Below are positions 1 to 11,051 of a DNA stretch of 64,000 nt, piece by piece. Every line of letters begins with the position of its first letter. Positions within the stretch are counted from its first letter, which is position 1. This DNA comes from Calamus simplicifolius. Taxonomy: Eukaryota; Streptophyta; Magnoliopsida; Arecales; Arecaceae. Location: assembly GCA_900491605.1 (NCBI GenBank), contig UESW01004010.1, forward strand, positions 660,965 through 724,964. The letters are read 5' to 3'. The notes beneath the pieces are model-generated. The model worked only from the letters and a program-made list of their open reading frames with translations, was not told the origin of the DNA and searched no databases. The translations under genes and the position numbers were made by a program.

Positions 1-714
1 GAATTCGAGTGGAAGCTAGTGTTGGCCGTTTGCAAGCGAAGGGCGTTCGGCGTGAGTGGTGAGAGCCAGCGGATTAATTCATTGCATGGGGTCGGGCCAG
101 CATGGCCAGCATGGTGGGACCGGAAGCGTTACTAAATTTATTGACGGTGAATCACCAATATATATCCTCAAATAAATGACTAAATCCGTAAAGATTTAAT
201 AAACTGAAATTTAGAGTCATGCCCTTTGTTGACTGCAATTTAAGAATTGTATCCATTAGTTTTTTATATATAGATACAATCTTACCCAATAAATCTAGAA
301 AAATTAAGAAACCAACCTTTGTTTGACTATAATTTAACAAATGGGTCCAACCCATGAAATATGAAATAAAAGGAAACAAAATGCAAGCAATGAATAAGGC
401 TCCATTAAAACTTTGTCGGTCTAAAAAAAAAAAACATTGCTTATCCATTTCCAGGGCATGTGCTGAGCTCTAATCTACTGCTATGTAAAGAGAACTATTA
501 GAATTGGACACATGAAACTACTCTTCAACAACGAAACCATTAAAACATTGTGGTGCCATAAATAGCACTTTTTCTTACCATCAGAATGGGAAAAAAAAAA
601 ATAACGAGGGGAGGCTCTATTTTGTTTATCCAATAATCATCAAGGAAAAGTAGTTGAAAACCTGATTGTTTTGGTGTCAGAAATGACAAGCCATGGATTA
701 TTAGGCCCAATTGT
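1..714. other. AT-rich intergenic DNA, nothing assigned
   Basis: No domain, RNA gene or element end could be recognised. Short open frames here are AT-rich and show no known motif. A GC-richer patch lies at 1-135 and could be the tail of an element outside the window. Confidence 0.6.
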
Positions 715-1290
715 GTTGGAAAATAATTTTGATCTTTGCAAAATTTCTTTCCTAGAAATTGCTAAATGGTTTAATTTAAAAATTTAAATGCATAAATAAA
801 TTAAAATTGAAATTAAAAAAGGTTAAGAATGACCGAGGCGTGTTAGACACTACCCTAAAGATCAGTTTTTGTCCCTTCGTGAAGGTTGTTGGTGATTTAT
901 CCCTAAGGTACAACGATCAGGCTCGATCCGAACCTCCCACCATGAGCACGATTGTGTGAAGGTGCAACCCAACCTCCCACCACGAGCACGATTGTGTGAA
1001 GGTGCAACCCAGTGACTCCTTCAGATGCTTAAGAAAAAATTCAACCCTAATAAATATTGTGAATAAAAATAAGATAAAAATACTTGTAGGGCTACTCATA
1101 AGATTTTTTTAAAAAATCTTTGAACCTCATTCATGAGATCTCCAATCACATAGGTTGGGTATCAACTGCTGGTGATCAAATAATGGGCTTAAGCCCCATC
1201 CCCCTCGATGAATCTAGGACTCCACTCCTAGATAATTCTTTGGTTAATTGATTTGCCTAATTCTTCTCGGATTTGATAAATTTCAAGAAA
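715..1290 (+). repeat. R1: dispersed LTR-like repeat, internally deleted copy
   Basis: One of four copies in this window (others near 2892, 53118 and 56660). They share a core that includes GAACCTCCCACCATGAGCAC and the phrase for a short GTGCAACCCAATGACTCC motif. The 3' part of this copy (about 1118-1290, containing AATAATGGGCTTAAGCCC) matches the far end of R3 (54140-54310), so roughly 0.7 kb present in R3 is missing here. A 43-bp stretch around 931-1010 (CCTCCCACC to GTGCAACCCA) is tandemly duplicated only in this copy. No coding potential was seen. Class is uncertain; a decayed LTR element is most likely. Confidence 0.7.
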
Positions 1291-2891
1291 ATAATATTAT
1301 TTTTTTATTTGTCTTATAAACTTATGACGAAGCCGTATATGGCTTGGCAATGCTTGATATTCAAGATAAAGCCATATAAAAAAAATATAACTAAAGGAGA
1401 TCACAACTTCTAAACTGAAACAAGATAAAACATGATGTAATCTCTCAATGGCCACTATAACAGAAAATACTTATCTGGAATAAGAAGACTTTTGCATTTA
1501 TATAAGAATGCAGTTATATGCTAATAGCTGCACTTAGAAGTAAAAAATGAAATGATGTAAAATATACCTACTTACAAGCACGCATATATCATGTGCACAA
1601 GTGCAAGCATGCGTGTGTACATACATGAAATATATATATATATAACCTTTTAATACCTTCTCCATGATCAACCATCCAAGGTGAAGATCCTTTAAAAGTT
1701 AACTTCAAGGCAACTAATGAAATTATTATTAGTTCACAATAGGTTTTGCAGTTACATAATATAGTATATATATATAGAATTTTTTTCTTTTTTTTAAGCT
1801 GCAAGCATATAATAATAATAGAAAAGCAGAAATCTAATTAAGAGATGCTTATCAATTCTTTATGTAAGAAACTGCTTACATTCACTACTAAATGAAGTAA
1901 CTTTATATGAAAGCTCAATCTAGGCTTTTCCTAGTTCTCTATATGTAAAATTGCAGAATTGCATTTTATCAACTCGATGTAGTATGGTGGTTTAATTTGC
2001 TACTCACATATTGGCTCATAGTATTAAAGATCATCTTCACATAACAAAGCCACTCAAATATGAAGCAAGTTTTTTTTTTTTAATTTTAAACATCAGGTTG
2101 GGACGGTATAATCAGTTCCATACAATATGATTACTTTACCAGAATGCCTCCTGGACAAGCATCATATCATTCCAGTCAAAAATCAATACTAAGCCCAATA
2201 TTGAAATTTGAAACCTTGAAGCCAAAAGATGATGTGAATTTAAGTGAATTAGCTTCGAAGGATTATTTTTTCCATCACTCTAGTTATGGAATAAAAACTT
2301 TATCACAAGAGATGGTTAATCACCTCTATCACTTGTGATTTAAGATAGGTGTATTGTGAGAGCCTATATTAATTACATGAGTAAAATATAAGCATACCAA
2401 TGATAGAAGAAAAATATAGTTCATTCCATTAGAAAAAAAAATTATAAAGATTTTAATGACATGAAATATCCTGAAGTTTTATATGCACACAACATGCATA
2501 GTTTTACAAGAATGAACACAAGCTACAAATTCAAAGATCTACATCTATTACCAACTAGTGTAATTGGAATAATTAAGCAGAATGAAGTAGAATTTTAGCT
2601 TAGCAAAATTTAAGATTACCTTAAAGAAAATATCAAATAAGGTATATTAGAGAAGTAACACACTTGTCATGATTGACTGATTTTGTTTATACCTCTGATA
2701 AACAATTCAAATAATTTTTATGCCTTTGGTAAGTAAGTTTATGACATCTTAAATTTCAAATGTAAGATTTCTCTTTTTTTTCTAAGAAAATTTATAACAT
2801 TTCTGCACTTATTCAAAAATAAGAATTTTTTTTAAAATAACTTATAATGAAAGTCCTAGTAACTTCTAGTAAAAAAGAAATGATCCTTAGC
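1291..2891. other. AT-rich intergenic DNA, nothing assigned
   Basis: About 1.6 kb with homopolymer and TATA-type tracts. No protein motif, RNA gene or element boundary could be supported. Confidence 0.6.
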
Positions 2892-3480
2892 TGTTGAAAA
2901 ATAATTTTGATCTTTGCAAAATTCCTTTCCTAGAAATTGCTAAATAATTTAATTCTAAAAATTTAAATGCATAAATAAATTAAAATTAAAATTAAAAGAA
3001 GTTGAGAATCAAGCCTGGACTGAGGTGTGTTAGACACTGCCCTAAGGATCAGTTTTCATTCCTTCATGCAGGTTATTGGCGATTTGTCCCTAAGGTACAA
3101 CAATCCGGCTCGATCCGAACCTTCCACCATGAGCACGATCGTTTGAAGGTGCAACCCAATGACTCCTTCAGATGCTCAAGAAAAAAATTAACCTAATAAA
3201 CATTGGGAATAAAAATAAGATAAGAATACTTGTAGGGCTACTCATAAGATCCTTTTTTTAATCTTTGAGTCCCTATTTATATATTTTAAAATATTATGGC
3301 CGTTTATGGCCTTGTTACCGTTCCTTCCGAAATACTCAACGTGTGAGCATTCACGGGAGAATCACATAATGCTTGAGCGTTTGCGGATGAATGCTCGCTG
3401 GCAGCGAGCGTTTAGCCCATGTCTTCAACAATTGCCAGCTTTTCCCTTAAGGAAAAGTCGGGGAAGGTCTCGGGGAAGAT
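2892..3480 (+). repeat. R2: dispersed LTR-like repeat
   Basis: Starts TGTTGAAAAATAATTTTGAT and carries the R core at about 3010-3190. Its 3' half (about 3290-3420) has GAGCGTTTGCGG and GCTCGCTGGC motifs that resemble the 3' half of R4 (57030-57120). The preceding CCTTAGC is also shared with R4. No reading frame of note. The right boundary is approximate. Confidence 0.65.
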
Positions 3481-3529
3481 GAAATATATTTCAAAAAGAA
3501 AAAAGTGTTTGCTCATCATGCACGATGCA

Positions 3530-3644
3530 GAACACGAACATCATGCACGATAATTAATAATGCGCGTATAACCATGCATGCACCAAAAGCATTCTTATTC
3601 TTTTCGTACCACATGCACAAGCATCATGCGCGATGATTGGCCAT
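3530..3644 (+). repeat. 115-bp segment repeated directly at 9868-9985
   Basis: This stretch (CATGCACCAAAAGCATTCTT and the following ATGATTGGCCA) recurs in the same orientation at 9868-9985. The two copies bracket the repeat that hosts the nested hAT elements. They could be remnants of a tandem array or long flanking duplications. Confidence 0.7.
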
Positions 3645-3774
3645 GCCAAGAACATTCTTATTCTTTTCACATCGCATGCACGGCCATACGCATGCACAGC
3701 TAATCACTGTGCACGGTCAGAAAGAGTTTTTCTTTCAAAAAGAGTCATAGGGTCGCCTAAATGAATGTTGGAAT
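3645..3774 (+). repeat. Host repeat copy A, left piece
   Basis: Homologous to 34074-34196 (shared GCCAAGAACATT, CAGAAAGAGTTTT and AAATGAATGTTGGAAT). Its last 8 bases, GTTGGAAT (3767-3774), are the target duplication of the hAT element that begins at 3775. The homology resumes at 9190. Confidence 0.85.
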
Positions 3775-4264
3775 TAGGGATGCAACTCGGGCTCATGAAA
3801 CTTGGGTTTTACTCAACCCTAACCCTAATCCTATTTGTAAAACCTCAACCCTAACCCTACTTTTAAAAATCGGATTCGAGTTGAGTTTCGGGTTGAAATT
3901 CGAGTTGATGGGAAAAAAAATAAAATGCTTTTTTTTAAAGTAAATAAACACCGAATTATGGATCCCATAGATGAAAAAAAAAAATACCTTGCCGAACGCA
4001 TAAGCTGGACTCGAAGCTTTAACATTGTATTAAAAAAAAGTCTTACTTGAAATAAAGAAGAGGAGGAGGTGTTATAAACAAAGAAGAGGAGAAGGCGAAA
4101 AGTAAAATGAAATATGCGGGTGGTCCGCCTTTATGTTTGTCATTCTTTTCCTCGCTGCGATCGACGGCCTTGCCCTCCTCGCCCTTAAGTTGGCCATCTC
4201 GTCCGACCCGACTGGCACCCTCAACGCCCCCAAAAATCTGGTGCCAATAAGCTACCCTCCATTC

Positions 4265-4425
4265 GGATAACCCTCGGGTTCGGGTTATCTCAGGTTCGGG
4301 TTACGGTCAATCCGAACCCGGGTCAATTGCAAATCGGGCCCCCGTTCGAGTAACCCTCGGGTTCGGGTTATCTTGGGTTCGGGTTGTGGTCAACCTGAAC
4401 CCGGGTCAATTGCAAATCGGGCCGA
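4265..4425 (+). repeat. Two tandem ~80-bp GGGTTCGGGTT-rich units
   Basis: A unit running from CCCTCGGGTTCGGGTTATCT through GGTCAATTGCAAATCGGGCC is present twice in direct order inside the outer hAT-type element. It is non-coding and may be a subterminal repeat of that element. Confidence 0.75.
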
Positions 4426-4857
4426 ATTAAACCTGGGTCTTTTGGGTTCGGGTTGGGCAGAGATAAGTATAAACCATAGTTGTTAGACCCGGACCGGACA
4501 TCGACCCGGCCAAGAGCTCGGGTCACTGGTTCAACCGGTAGGGTCACCGATTGAACCATCGGTTCAATTATTTTAATATAAAATATATTTATATAATAAA
4601 AATTAATTTTTAATAAAAAAATTAATAAAAAATTAAGATCAACATGATAATAAACTTTAACATCTAATGCCATAAAAAACTTCAAATTATAATCATACAA
4701 ACACATCAAACTAATGATTTAAAAGTGATATATATAACAATCTTTTAAAATTTAAATATAAAAAATCAAAATACACTTGAAATCTACTAGCACCTACACT
4801 AAAGAATTAAAATAAGAGTCATCAAAGATTCAAAAGGTGCAAAATTTGGGTCAAAAC

Positions 4858-7527
4858 TTAAAAGTTAAAACCTATTTGAATCTCTTGAGTATGCATCGTA
4901 GGCTCTTGAGTCTCCTCTCTATCAATGTTTTGACTTCCATCTCCACCACTGCCACTAGCACCATTACTCCTACCATAAGCATTATTTTCATCACTATCGC
5001 GATAACCTCCACCATTAAAACCATGACCATTATCGCCATCACCAGTTTCATCATCATCATAATCATCCAAATTCAACAATCCTATAAATTAATATAATAT
5101 GATAAGGATACAAATTGAATTTAATGTAAATAACATAAACTTTTAAAAATATAATTACCACCATCATTTGAAGTATCTTGAATTGCACATGATGCCAATT
5201 CATGATGAAATATATTTATTTCATCAGGTGCTAGAGTTGATGGGTCTTCTACTAACACCCATTCAGCATTTTCACCATATGCTTCAAAGTCAATAGGGTC
5301 ATAATTTCGACCCTTGATATGATTCCTACACAACACAATATCCAAACTTATAATACGTAATTTAAACAACATAATATGCAATAAAAGTTATATCAATTAA
5401 AATAATTACCTTTGTTGCAATCTTAAGTTGTAATGAACATAAACAAGGTCATTCAACCTTTGATGTTCCGGTCTATTCCACTTTTTAGAATGGATATGCT
5501 AAAAAATGCTCCAATTTTGTTCGCATCCAGATGAACTACATGTTTGACTTAAAATGCGGATGGCTAAGTTTTGCAAATTTGGAGCACAACTCCCATAAGT
5601 GATCCACCATTCATCTACATCCATTGACACATTCATTACATAAAAATATAATAACAAATAAATGTTATAGTTAAAGAAGTGGTTATACCTGGAGGCAAAA
5701 GGTTGCAGTCATTAATTGCAGTCTTTCAACCAAAGTCATGAACATCATCTCTAAATAGCTTCATTTCACTTGTAAGTTTGCTTTGTAAAGAGGGATCATC
5801 ATGTACATATCTATCAATCACATCTAAAAGTCCAGAAATGACAAAAGGTGTTTGTCCATCATCGATGCATCATACTGAAAATGAGGATTCAAGTAAAATC
5901 CTGCTGCATGTAGTCTCCTATGCAACTATGTATCCCATCTGGACTACAGGATATCTAGAAATGGTTAAACTACATTCTTTTTTCTTTGAAATTTTCTTTT
6001 CATAACATCACTAGCATAATGGATAGCTTCATATAGATAACCTATTGCAGGCCTATCATCACTATCAACAAGCCTTAACACCCGGACAAGTGGTTTAGTG
6101 AGCTGCACAATCATTAAACTCTCGCTCCAGAAAGTTGAATCTAAGTTATCTTTAACAAATTTTTTTCCTTTGCTATCTTTGGCATAGGCTGAAGTCATCC
6201 ATTCATTGGATGTTACCATCCGCATAAGATCATCTTTGCTTACCAATAAACTTTGTAAGGCAATAAAATTTGTAGCAAACCGTGTTAGAGCTAGCCTAAG
6301 TATTTCTCTACCTCCAGTAAATTGTCTCATCAAATATAAAGGATAACAATGATTATACACATATTTAGTTATCCTAGATGCATGATCCATAGCAGAACTT
6401 ACCAATGGTAATTTTCTAATATTAATAAGCATGAGGTTAATACAGTGAGCATCACAAGGAGACCAAAATAAAGTTGGAAACTCACACTCCAATAATCTAC
6501 CAGCAGCCACATAATTCGAAGCATTATCGGTGACCATATGCACAACATTCTCCTTTCCAACAAACAAAACAACTTCTTTAAACAATTTGAATAATGTTTC
6601 AGCAGTCTTAGCAGCATGTGATGCATCAACAGACTTAAGAAAAATAGTACCTCTTGGCAATATACCAAAAAATTAATTAATGTCCTCCTTTTCTGATCTA
6701 TCCATCCATCCGCCGTAATAGTGCACCCTATTTTTTTCCATGTATCCCGAAAGCTCTCCACAAATTCTTTAATCTCATCAACAGTCTTACCCAACAGATA
6801 ACCCCGAATAGAATGATAGTTTGGTCCCTTATACCCCAAACCCATACTAGCAATAGCATCAATAGCAGGTTGATAGTACATGGATTTTGTAGCATTAAAA
6901 TGAATGCATGCATCAACCATCCATTTAGCAATAGCTAAATCACAACGTTCAATGGCATATTTGTTTTGCAATACACTTTTCAAAGTAGGTTGTGCTCCTG
7001 GAGTGGTCCTAGGCATGAAATAACTTGCAATATTTGCATGTTTTTTTCCTTTATCTCCATGATCTATCACCCTTTTTTTTCTCTCAATTCAACCAAATCA
7101 TCATCCTCTATATTTATGACCCTATATGCTTCCTCTTCATGCACCCTATATGTAGGACTAAATGGATTCACCTCATCATGTATTTCCTTCAATTTCTTTT
7201 TCTTTTCTATGGTACTTTTTAAGCTTTGTATCATTTGATATTGAACATCAGCAATAACTTTCTTACACCCATCCACCTCTCCTTTTACCCCTGCTAAATG
7301 TTGTTTAACTCGATGAATGCCCCCTCAGCAAATATTTTATTACAAAATAAGCATACTAACTTTACTTTTTTTGTATTTCCACTCAATTCAAGAGCTTCTT
7401 TATAATAAGCCCATGCAGGATCCGTTCTCCCTCTAACACCATTAGACTGAGTAGAAGCTATTCTAATAGAATTACATATTGTTGGAGTTGTAGCATTTTC
7501 ATTTTCAGCCATCACTACAAGTACCAA
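4858..7527 (-). pseudogene. hAT-family transposase (BED finger, DUF659, hAT dimerisation), decayed
   Basis: DNA-cutting transposase of the plant DUF659 type, read on the minus strand; MAENEN near 7512 is the likely start. In order: a BED zinc finger with RGRTDPAWAYYKEAL (about 7434), a CLFC pair (about 7353-7342) and GIHRVKQHLAG (about 7320-7290), split by a one-base shift in a GAGGGGGC run near 7322. The DUF659 region (about 7070-6400) includes ITADGWIDQKRR and, after another shift near 6660, PRGTIFLKSVDAS and VTDNASNYV with a presumed catalytic Asp near 6527. FWSPCDAHCINLML follows. The C-terminal dimerisation domain, with CSSSGCEQNWSIF and RLNDLVYVHYNLRLQ, lies at about 5620-5412 with an internal stop. 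The tail (HIKGRNYDPIDFEAYG, then a Gly/Asp-rich stretch to 4858) continues past introns. Family is certain; exact exon limits are not. Confidence 0.9.
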
Positions 7528-9111
7528 ATATAGAATTTATTAACAATACAATCACAACATATACTCAAATATGCATAATTATACTCATCAACAATCAATA
7601 AATAATTTAAACATTATAGTATTATACAATCTATAATAAACTAAACTCATTCACCATTTATTCAATCCATCACTAATCAAATATCAAACATTATACAATC
7701 TACAATAAACTAAACTAATTTATGTATACTCACATTAAGTTCAATTTTTAACCACGTTGAAGCAAGTATAACTCAGCCATTTCCACAACTGGTATTACTC
7801 TAGCTTCCTAAATTTCAAACATGTTTTATACCAATTGTTAGGACCCCAGCAAACACAACTAATGCATAAGCAGGTTGGAAGGCTTAGGATTTAATTAGAA
7901 CTTAACATTCTGAAAACACAAAGCTATCTCAACTTCTTTTTTTTCCCATTTTAACGGCCGTTGTTAGTTAGAGTAATGAAAAAGCCCTTGTACTTGGGGG
8001 CATCTATGATAGATTTATAATATTAGTCGCATTGTAGTCAGATTGATGTCACCATGGTTACATTTTTTTTTGATAATAAATCAATAATAATTTTATTAGT
8101 TTACAAATATAGAGTATAGACATGCATAACTAGACCTAAATTTATGGTAGCTTTTTAAATATTTAAACTAAATTAGACACTATCTTGCATGTACAAGCCT
8201 ACAAGGAATATGATCAAGCGGAACATGACCGAGCTTCAATAACTTCTAATTAGAGAAAGTACATAGTCATTATAGAAATATTAAACAAGCTATAAGGAAG
8301 AAATGCTTTTGCCAGAAGCCAAGAACAACTTGAAATATTTAATAATGCATTCAAGGTAACATACTCTATTCTCCATCGCGTACACCAATTGAGTAGAGCT
8401 TTTCAGAAACTTGTCCTTTCAATTGATTGTTGTTTAGTTACTTTAGTAAACTGTAAAAAGAAATAAATAATTAAATATAACTAAATTGCTGTAAGAAAAT
8501 AGAGAGAAGAAAACAGAGAGCGAGCTTGCAATAGAATAATAAAATAAATTGCTGTAAGAAAACAGAGAGCAGAGCTTGGGCAATAGAATAATAAATTACT
8601 CAAGGCAAGCAGTCGGCGAGACAAGCGTAGCCAGAGAGAGTCAGGGATGGTCAGACAGAGGGAGAGGAAGACTCGAAGAGCGTCTCGGCAAAGAGACAGA
8701 GGCAAGCATAGCCTAAGGAGTCAGGGACGGTCGAACGGACGGAGGGAGAAGAAGACTTGAAGTCAAAGAGGCATAGTCAGCGTCTCGGCGAAGAGACGGA
8801 GTCATGGAGGCAAGCGTCGATGCCACGTCCCACTGGAAGAAAGAAGATTCAAGAAACTCAGAAGTCAGGACTCAGAAGTCGAAGGGACGAAGATGAATCA
8901 AGCTATCCGAAAAAAAATAAAAAAATTTGAAACGCTGACCCGTAACCCAGTTCAGACCGGGTTGATCGGTTCACGAGTAAACCAGACGAGTTAACCGAGT
9001 TATTCGGGTCACTTGCATATTTGATTTTATGTTAGAATCGGACCGGTTTAGCCTCCGGATCTTGGTTCAACCGGTTGAACCGGCCGGTCCGGTCCAATTT
9101 TGATAACTATG
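7528..9111 (-). other. 5' region of the inner hAT, non-coding
   Basis: Upstream of the transposase on the minus strand. It contains AT-rich DNA (7530-8460) and a purine-rich part (8482-8830) built of imperfect duplications. GCTGTAAGAAAA with CAATAGAATAATAAA occurs twice (8489-8540 and 8551-8597), and GTCAGGGATGGTC/GTCAGGGACGGTC blocks occur near 8640 and 8722. This is probably promoter/leader DNA of the transposase gene; no TATA box was assigned. Confidence 0.5.
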
Positions 9112-9189
9112 GTTTAAACACTGCTGTAAATCGAATTCAGTGGGCCGAGGTTCAGTTTCGGATTGAATTCGGCCCAAGTTGCACCCCTA

Positions 9190-9859
9190 GTTGGAATTAG
9201 ACCGTTTCAAAATTGAGTTTAAAGCAAGATTCCACTGGAATTTGGAACAACTTTGCTTTTTTGTATCTATTTAATTCATATAAGAATTAAGATTAAAATT
9301 AGATGAATTTTTATTATTGTTCTTTAATTCATCAAAATCTTAGGATTGAAAACAATTTAGATTTTTAATTTTATTTGTTAAAATTAAAATTTATAAAATA
9401 AAATAATCATTAATTATGACTCTTTGGGTTTTTATTTTGGAGTTTGGCTATGATTTGGTTTTTTTACAATGTATGGTTAAGATAAATGCATACTTCTATT
9501 GTATAATGTGAGAGCTCCTGAACTGAATGAGGATAAGAAAGTGGAGGTGAGTAGAAAGGATAAAAATAGTTACCATTAGAATGGAAATCAAAATCTTTAG
9601 AAAAAATTTAAATTTGTAATCGGAGGAGGTGAGCAAAAAGAATAAAAATAGTTACCATTAGAATGGAAATCAAAATCTTTAGAAAAAATTTAAATTTGTA
9701 ATCAAGATTATTTGGAACACAATTCATTAAGAAATTCATTTCTAAACGAAATGAAATTTATTGTAAATTTTATTTATAAATAAATTCTTATGTTTGACCC
9801 ACAATACATAAAACAATGGAATTAAAATAAATTCTCATGTTTTAAAGAAATAAAAATTC
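9190..9859 (+). repeat. Host repeat copy A, right piece
   Basis: Continues the homology with 34189-34895 after the hAT insertions. It contains an internal 80-bp tandem duplication (9545-9700; GATAAAAATAGTTACCATTA occurs twice) that is also present in copy B, so the duplication predates the split of the copies. Non-coding and AT-rich. Confidence 0.88.
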
Positions 9860-9867
9860 TTTAAAAT

Positions 9868-9985
9868 ATGAACATCATCCACAGTAATTAATCATGCGCA
9901 TATGACCGCACATGCACCAAAAGCATTCTTATTCTTTCTATACCGCATACATGAGCATCACATGCGGTGATTGGCCACATGCATA
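9868..9985 (+). repeat. Second copy of the 3530-3644 segment
   Basis: Repeats CATGCACCAAAAGCATTCTT and GATTGGCCA in direct orientation on the far side of host repeat copy A. See the entry at 3530. Confidence 0.7.
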
Positions 9986-9990
9986 TATAC

Positions 9991-10140
9991 TACTACAATT
10001 TTTTTATATAACAACGCTAAAAAAGATGACGCTAGGTAGCGTTGGAAAAAAGGGATCCCGACGCTTTTAAAAGTTTTACTCGACGCTTTTTGAAAGCGTA
10101 AGAACTTTTTAACTTCTTGATGCTATTAATAGCGTCGGGA
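9991..10140 (+). mobile_element. Isolated CACTA-type terminal fragment
   Basis: Begins TACTACAATTTTTT, close to the CACTACAA of CACTA elements. It is followed by inverted GACGCTTTT/AAAAGCGTC-type motifs (GACGCTTTTAAAAG, GACGCTTTTTGAAAGCG, ATGCTATTAATAGCGTCGG). The motifs match the subterminal repeats of the large element ending at 32779. No matching right end was found before 12130, so this looks like a truncated or solo terminus of the same family. Confidence 0.6.
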
Positions 10141-10495
10141 AGTTGAAAGGTCCCTCCCCCTATCAGACGCATGGTGCATCTCACCTCGCGTGGAAAATGA
10201 AATCGAGCAATCAGTGCATCTCACCTTAAGTGGAAAGGTCAAAAAGCGGAATTAAACAGTCAGTCAATCAATGACATCTTGATAGAACCCGGTTCATATT
10301 CTAGACCGAAATTGTGAACTGGTTGGGGTGAAAACATCAACACTGTTGATAAAATAAATAAATCATAAACTTTTTATCTAGTAAATAAAGTCAGATCATG
10401 GAGCCACGATGGTTCGTTTTGAAAAGAAAGGATGGAGATTAAAACTCATTTTAAAAGCTGACGATCAATTGCAGCAACCCATCACAATCAACTTT
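10141..10495. other. Unassigned spacer
   Basis: Contains two related blocks (GCATCTCACCTCGCGTGGAAA and GCATCTCACCTTAAGTGGAAA, near 10173 and 10217) and otherwise ordinary AT-rich DNA. No gene or element end is supported. Confidence 0.5.
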
Positions 10496-10683
10496 TGTAA
10501 CGACCTGGGCCCACGGGCCCGTTTCGTTACAAGAAAGCAATACGGACAAGGTCCACACCAACTTGGGCCACCACAGCACAAAAAGGGATCCAATTGGTGC
10601 CTTGTCCTTCTTGCTTAATCGGTAATAAACCACTCAACCAATTCCTAATTTTCCAATGTGGGACTATTAGGAGGGACATCACA
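10496..10683 (-). repeat. TRIM 3' LTR
   Basis: On the plus strand it runs from TGTAACGACCTGGGCCCACG to GGGACATCACA. It is a near-identical direct copy of 10867-11051. Confidence 0.88.
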
Positions 10684-10851
10684 ATCTACCCCCCTTATAA
10701 AGGCGACGTCCTCGTCGCCAGAGGCAATTGATCACAACCACCAGGCAGGCAGGATTCTAGAGGTGGCCCCCACAGGTTCAAGAGGTGGCTCCCATCGATG
10801 TAGCACTTTGCCTGTGTGGCACTTAGCTCCTACACTTCCGACTGGTGCGAG

Positions 10852-10863
10852 GCTCTAATACCA
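10852..10863 (-). other. TRIM primer-binding site (initiator Met-tRNA type)
   Basis: Minus-strand TGGTATTAGAGC, three bases inside the 5' LTR. The usual plant sequence is TGGTATCAGAGC. Confidence 0.8.
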
Positions 10864-10866
10864 TAT

Positions 10867-11051
10867 TGTAATGACCTGGGCCCACAGGCCCGTTTCGTTA
10901 CAAGAAAGCAATACGGACAAGGTCCACACCAACTTGGGCCACCACAGCCCAAAAAGGATCCAATTGGTGCCTTGTCCTTCTTGCTTAATCGGTAATAAAC
11001 CACTCAACAATTCCTAATTTTCAATGTGGGACTATTAGGAGGGGCATCACA
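10867..11051 (-). repeat. TRIM 5' LTR
   Basis: Direct copy of 10496-10683. On the minus strand it starts TGTGATGCCCCTCC and ends GGTCATTACA, followed by the primer-binding site. Confidence 0.88.

Larger units (their letters stand above)
4475..9111 (-). mobile_element. Inner hAT transposon with transposase gene
   Basis: A 4,637-bp element. The left end reads CATAGTTGTTAGACCCGGAC and the right end, on the minus strand, reads CATAGTTATCAAAATTGGAC. Further in, both ends carry GGACCGGAC and CCGGTTGAACC-type sequence. The flanks GTATAAAC (4467-4474) and GTTTAAAC (9112-9119) are an 8-bp target duplication with one mismatch. The interior encodes a hAT transposase on the minus strand. Several frameshifts and stops make it an inactive copy. 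It lies wholly inside the outer hAT-type element and is therefore the younger insertion. Confidence 0.92.
3775..9189. mobile_element. Outer non-autonomous hAT-type element (host of the inner hAT)
   Basis: The ends are inverted: TAGGGATGCAACTCGGGC at 3775 and, on the minus strand, TAGGGGTGCAACTTGGGC from 9189. The flanking 8-bp duplication GTTGGAAT is perfect (3767-3774 and 9190-9197). Both features are typical of hAT transposons. Without the inner element (4475-9111) its own sequence is only about 780 bp and has no coding capacity, so it is MITE-like. It contains runs of ACCCTAACCC-type and GGGTTCGGGTT-type sequence. The paralogous site at 34189 lacks the insertion, which confirms the boundaries. 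Confidence 0.9.
10496..11051 (-). mobile_element. TRIM: terminal-repeat retrotransposon in miniature
   Basis: Two direct repeats of 188 and 185 bp (10496-10683, 10867-11051), each bounded by TG...CA, flank only 183 bp of internal DNA. On the minus strand, the internal DNA just after the upstream LTR carries TGGTATTAGAGC (10863-10852). This is one base off the usual initiator-Met-tRNA primer-binding site, TGGTATCAGAGC. A purine tract, AAGGGGGGTAGAT (10696-10684), lies just before the other LTR. This is the exact anatomy of a TRIM, with no coding region. The LTRs differ at few positions, so the insertion is fairly young. I could not find a clear 5-bp target duplication (ACTTT against TTTAA). 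Confidence 0.88.

Noticed and set aside
4837..5097. Plus-strand Ser/Thr/Ile-rich frame
   Set aside because: It is the complement of the Asp/Gly-rich tail of the hAT transposase.
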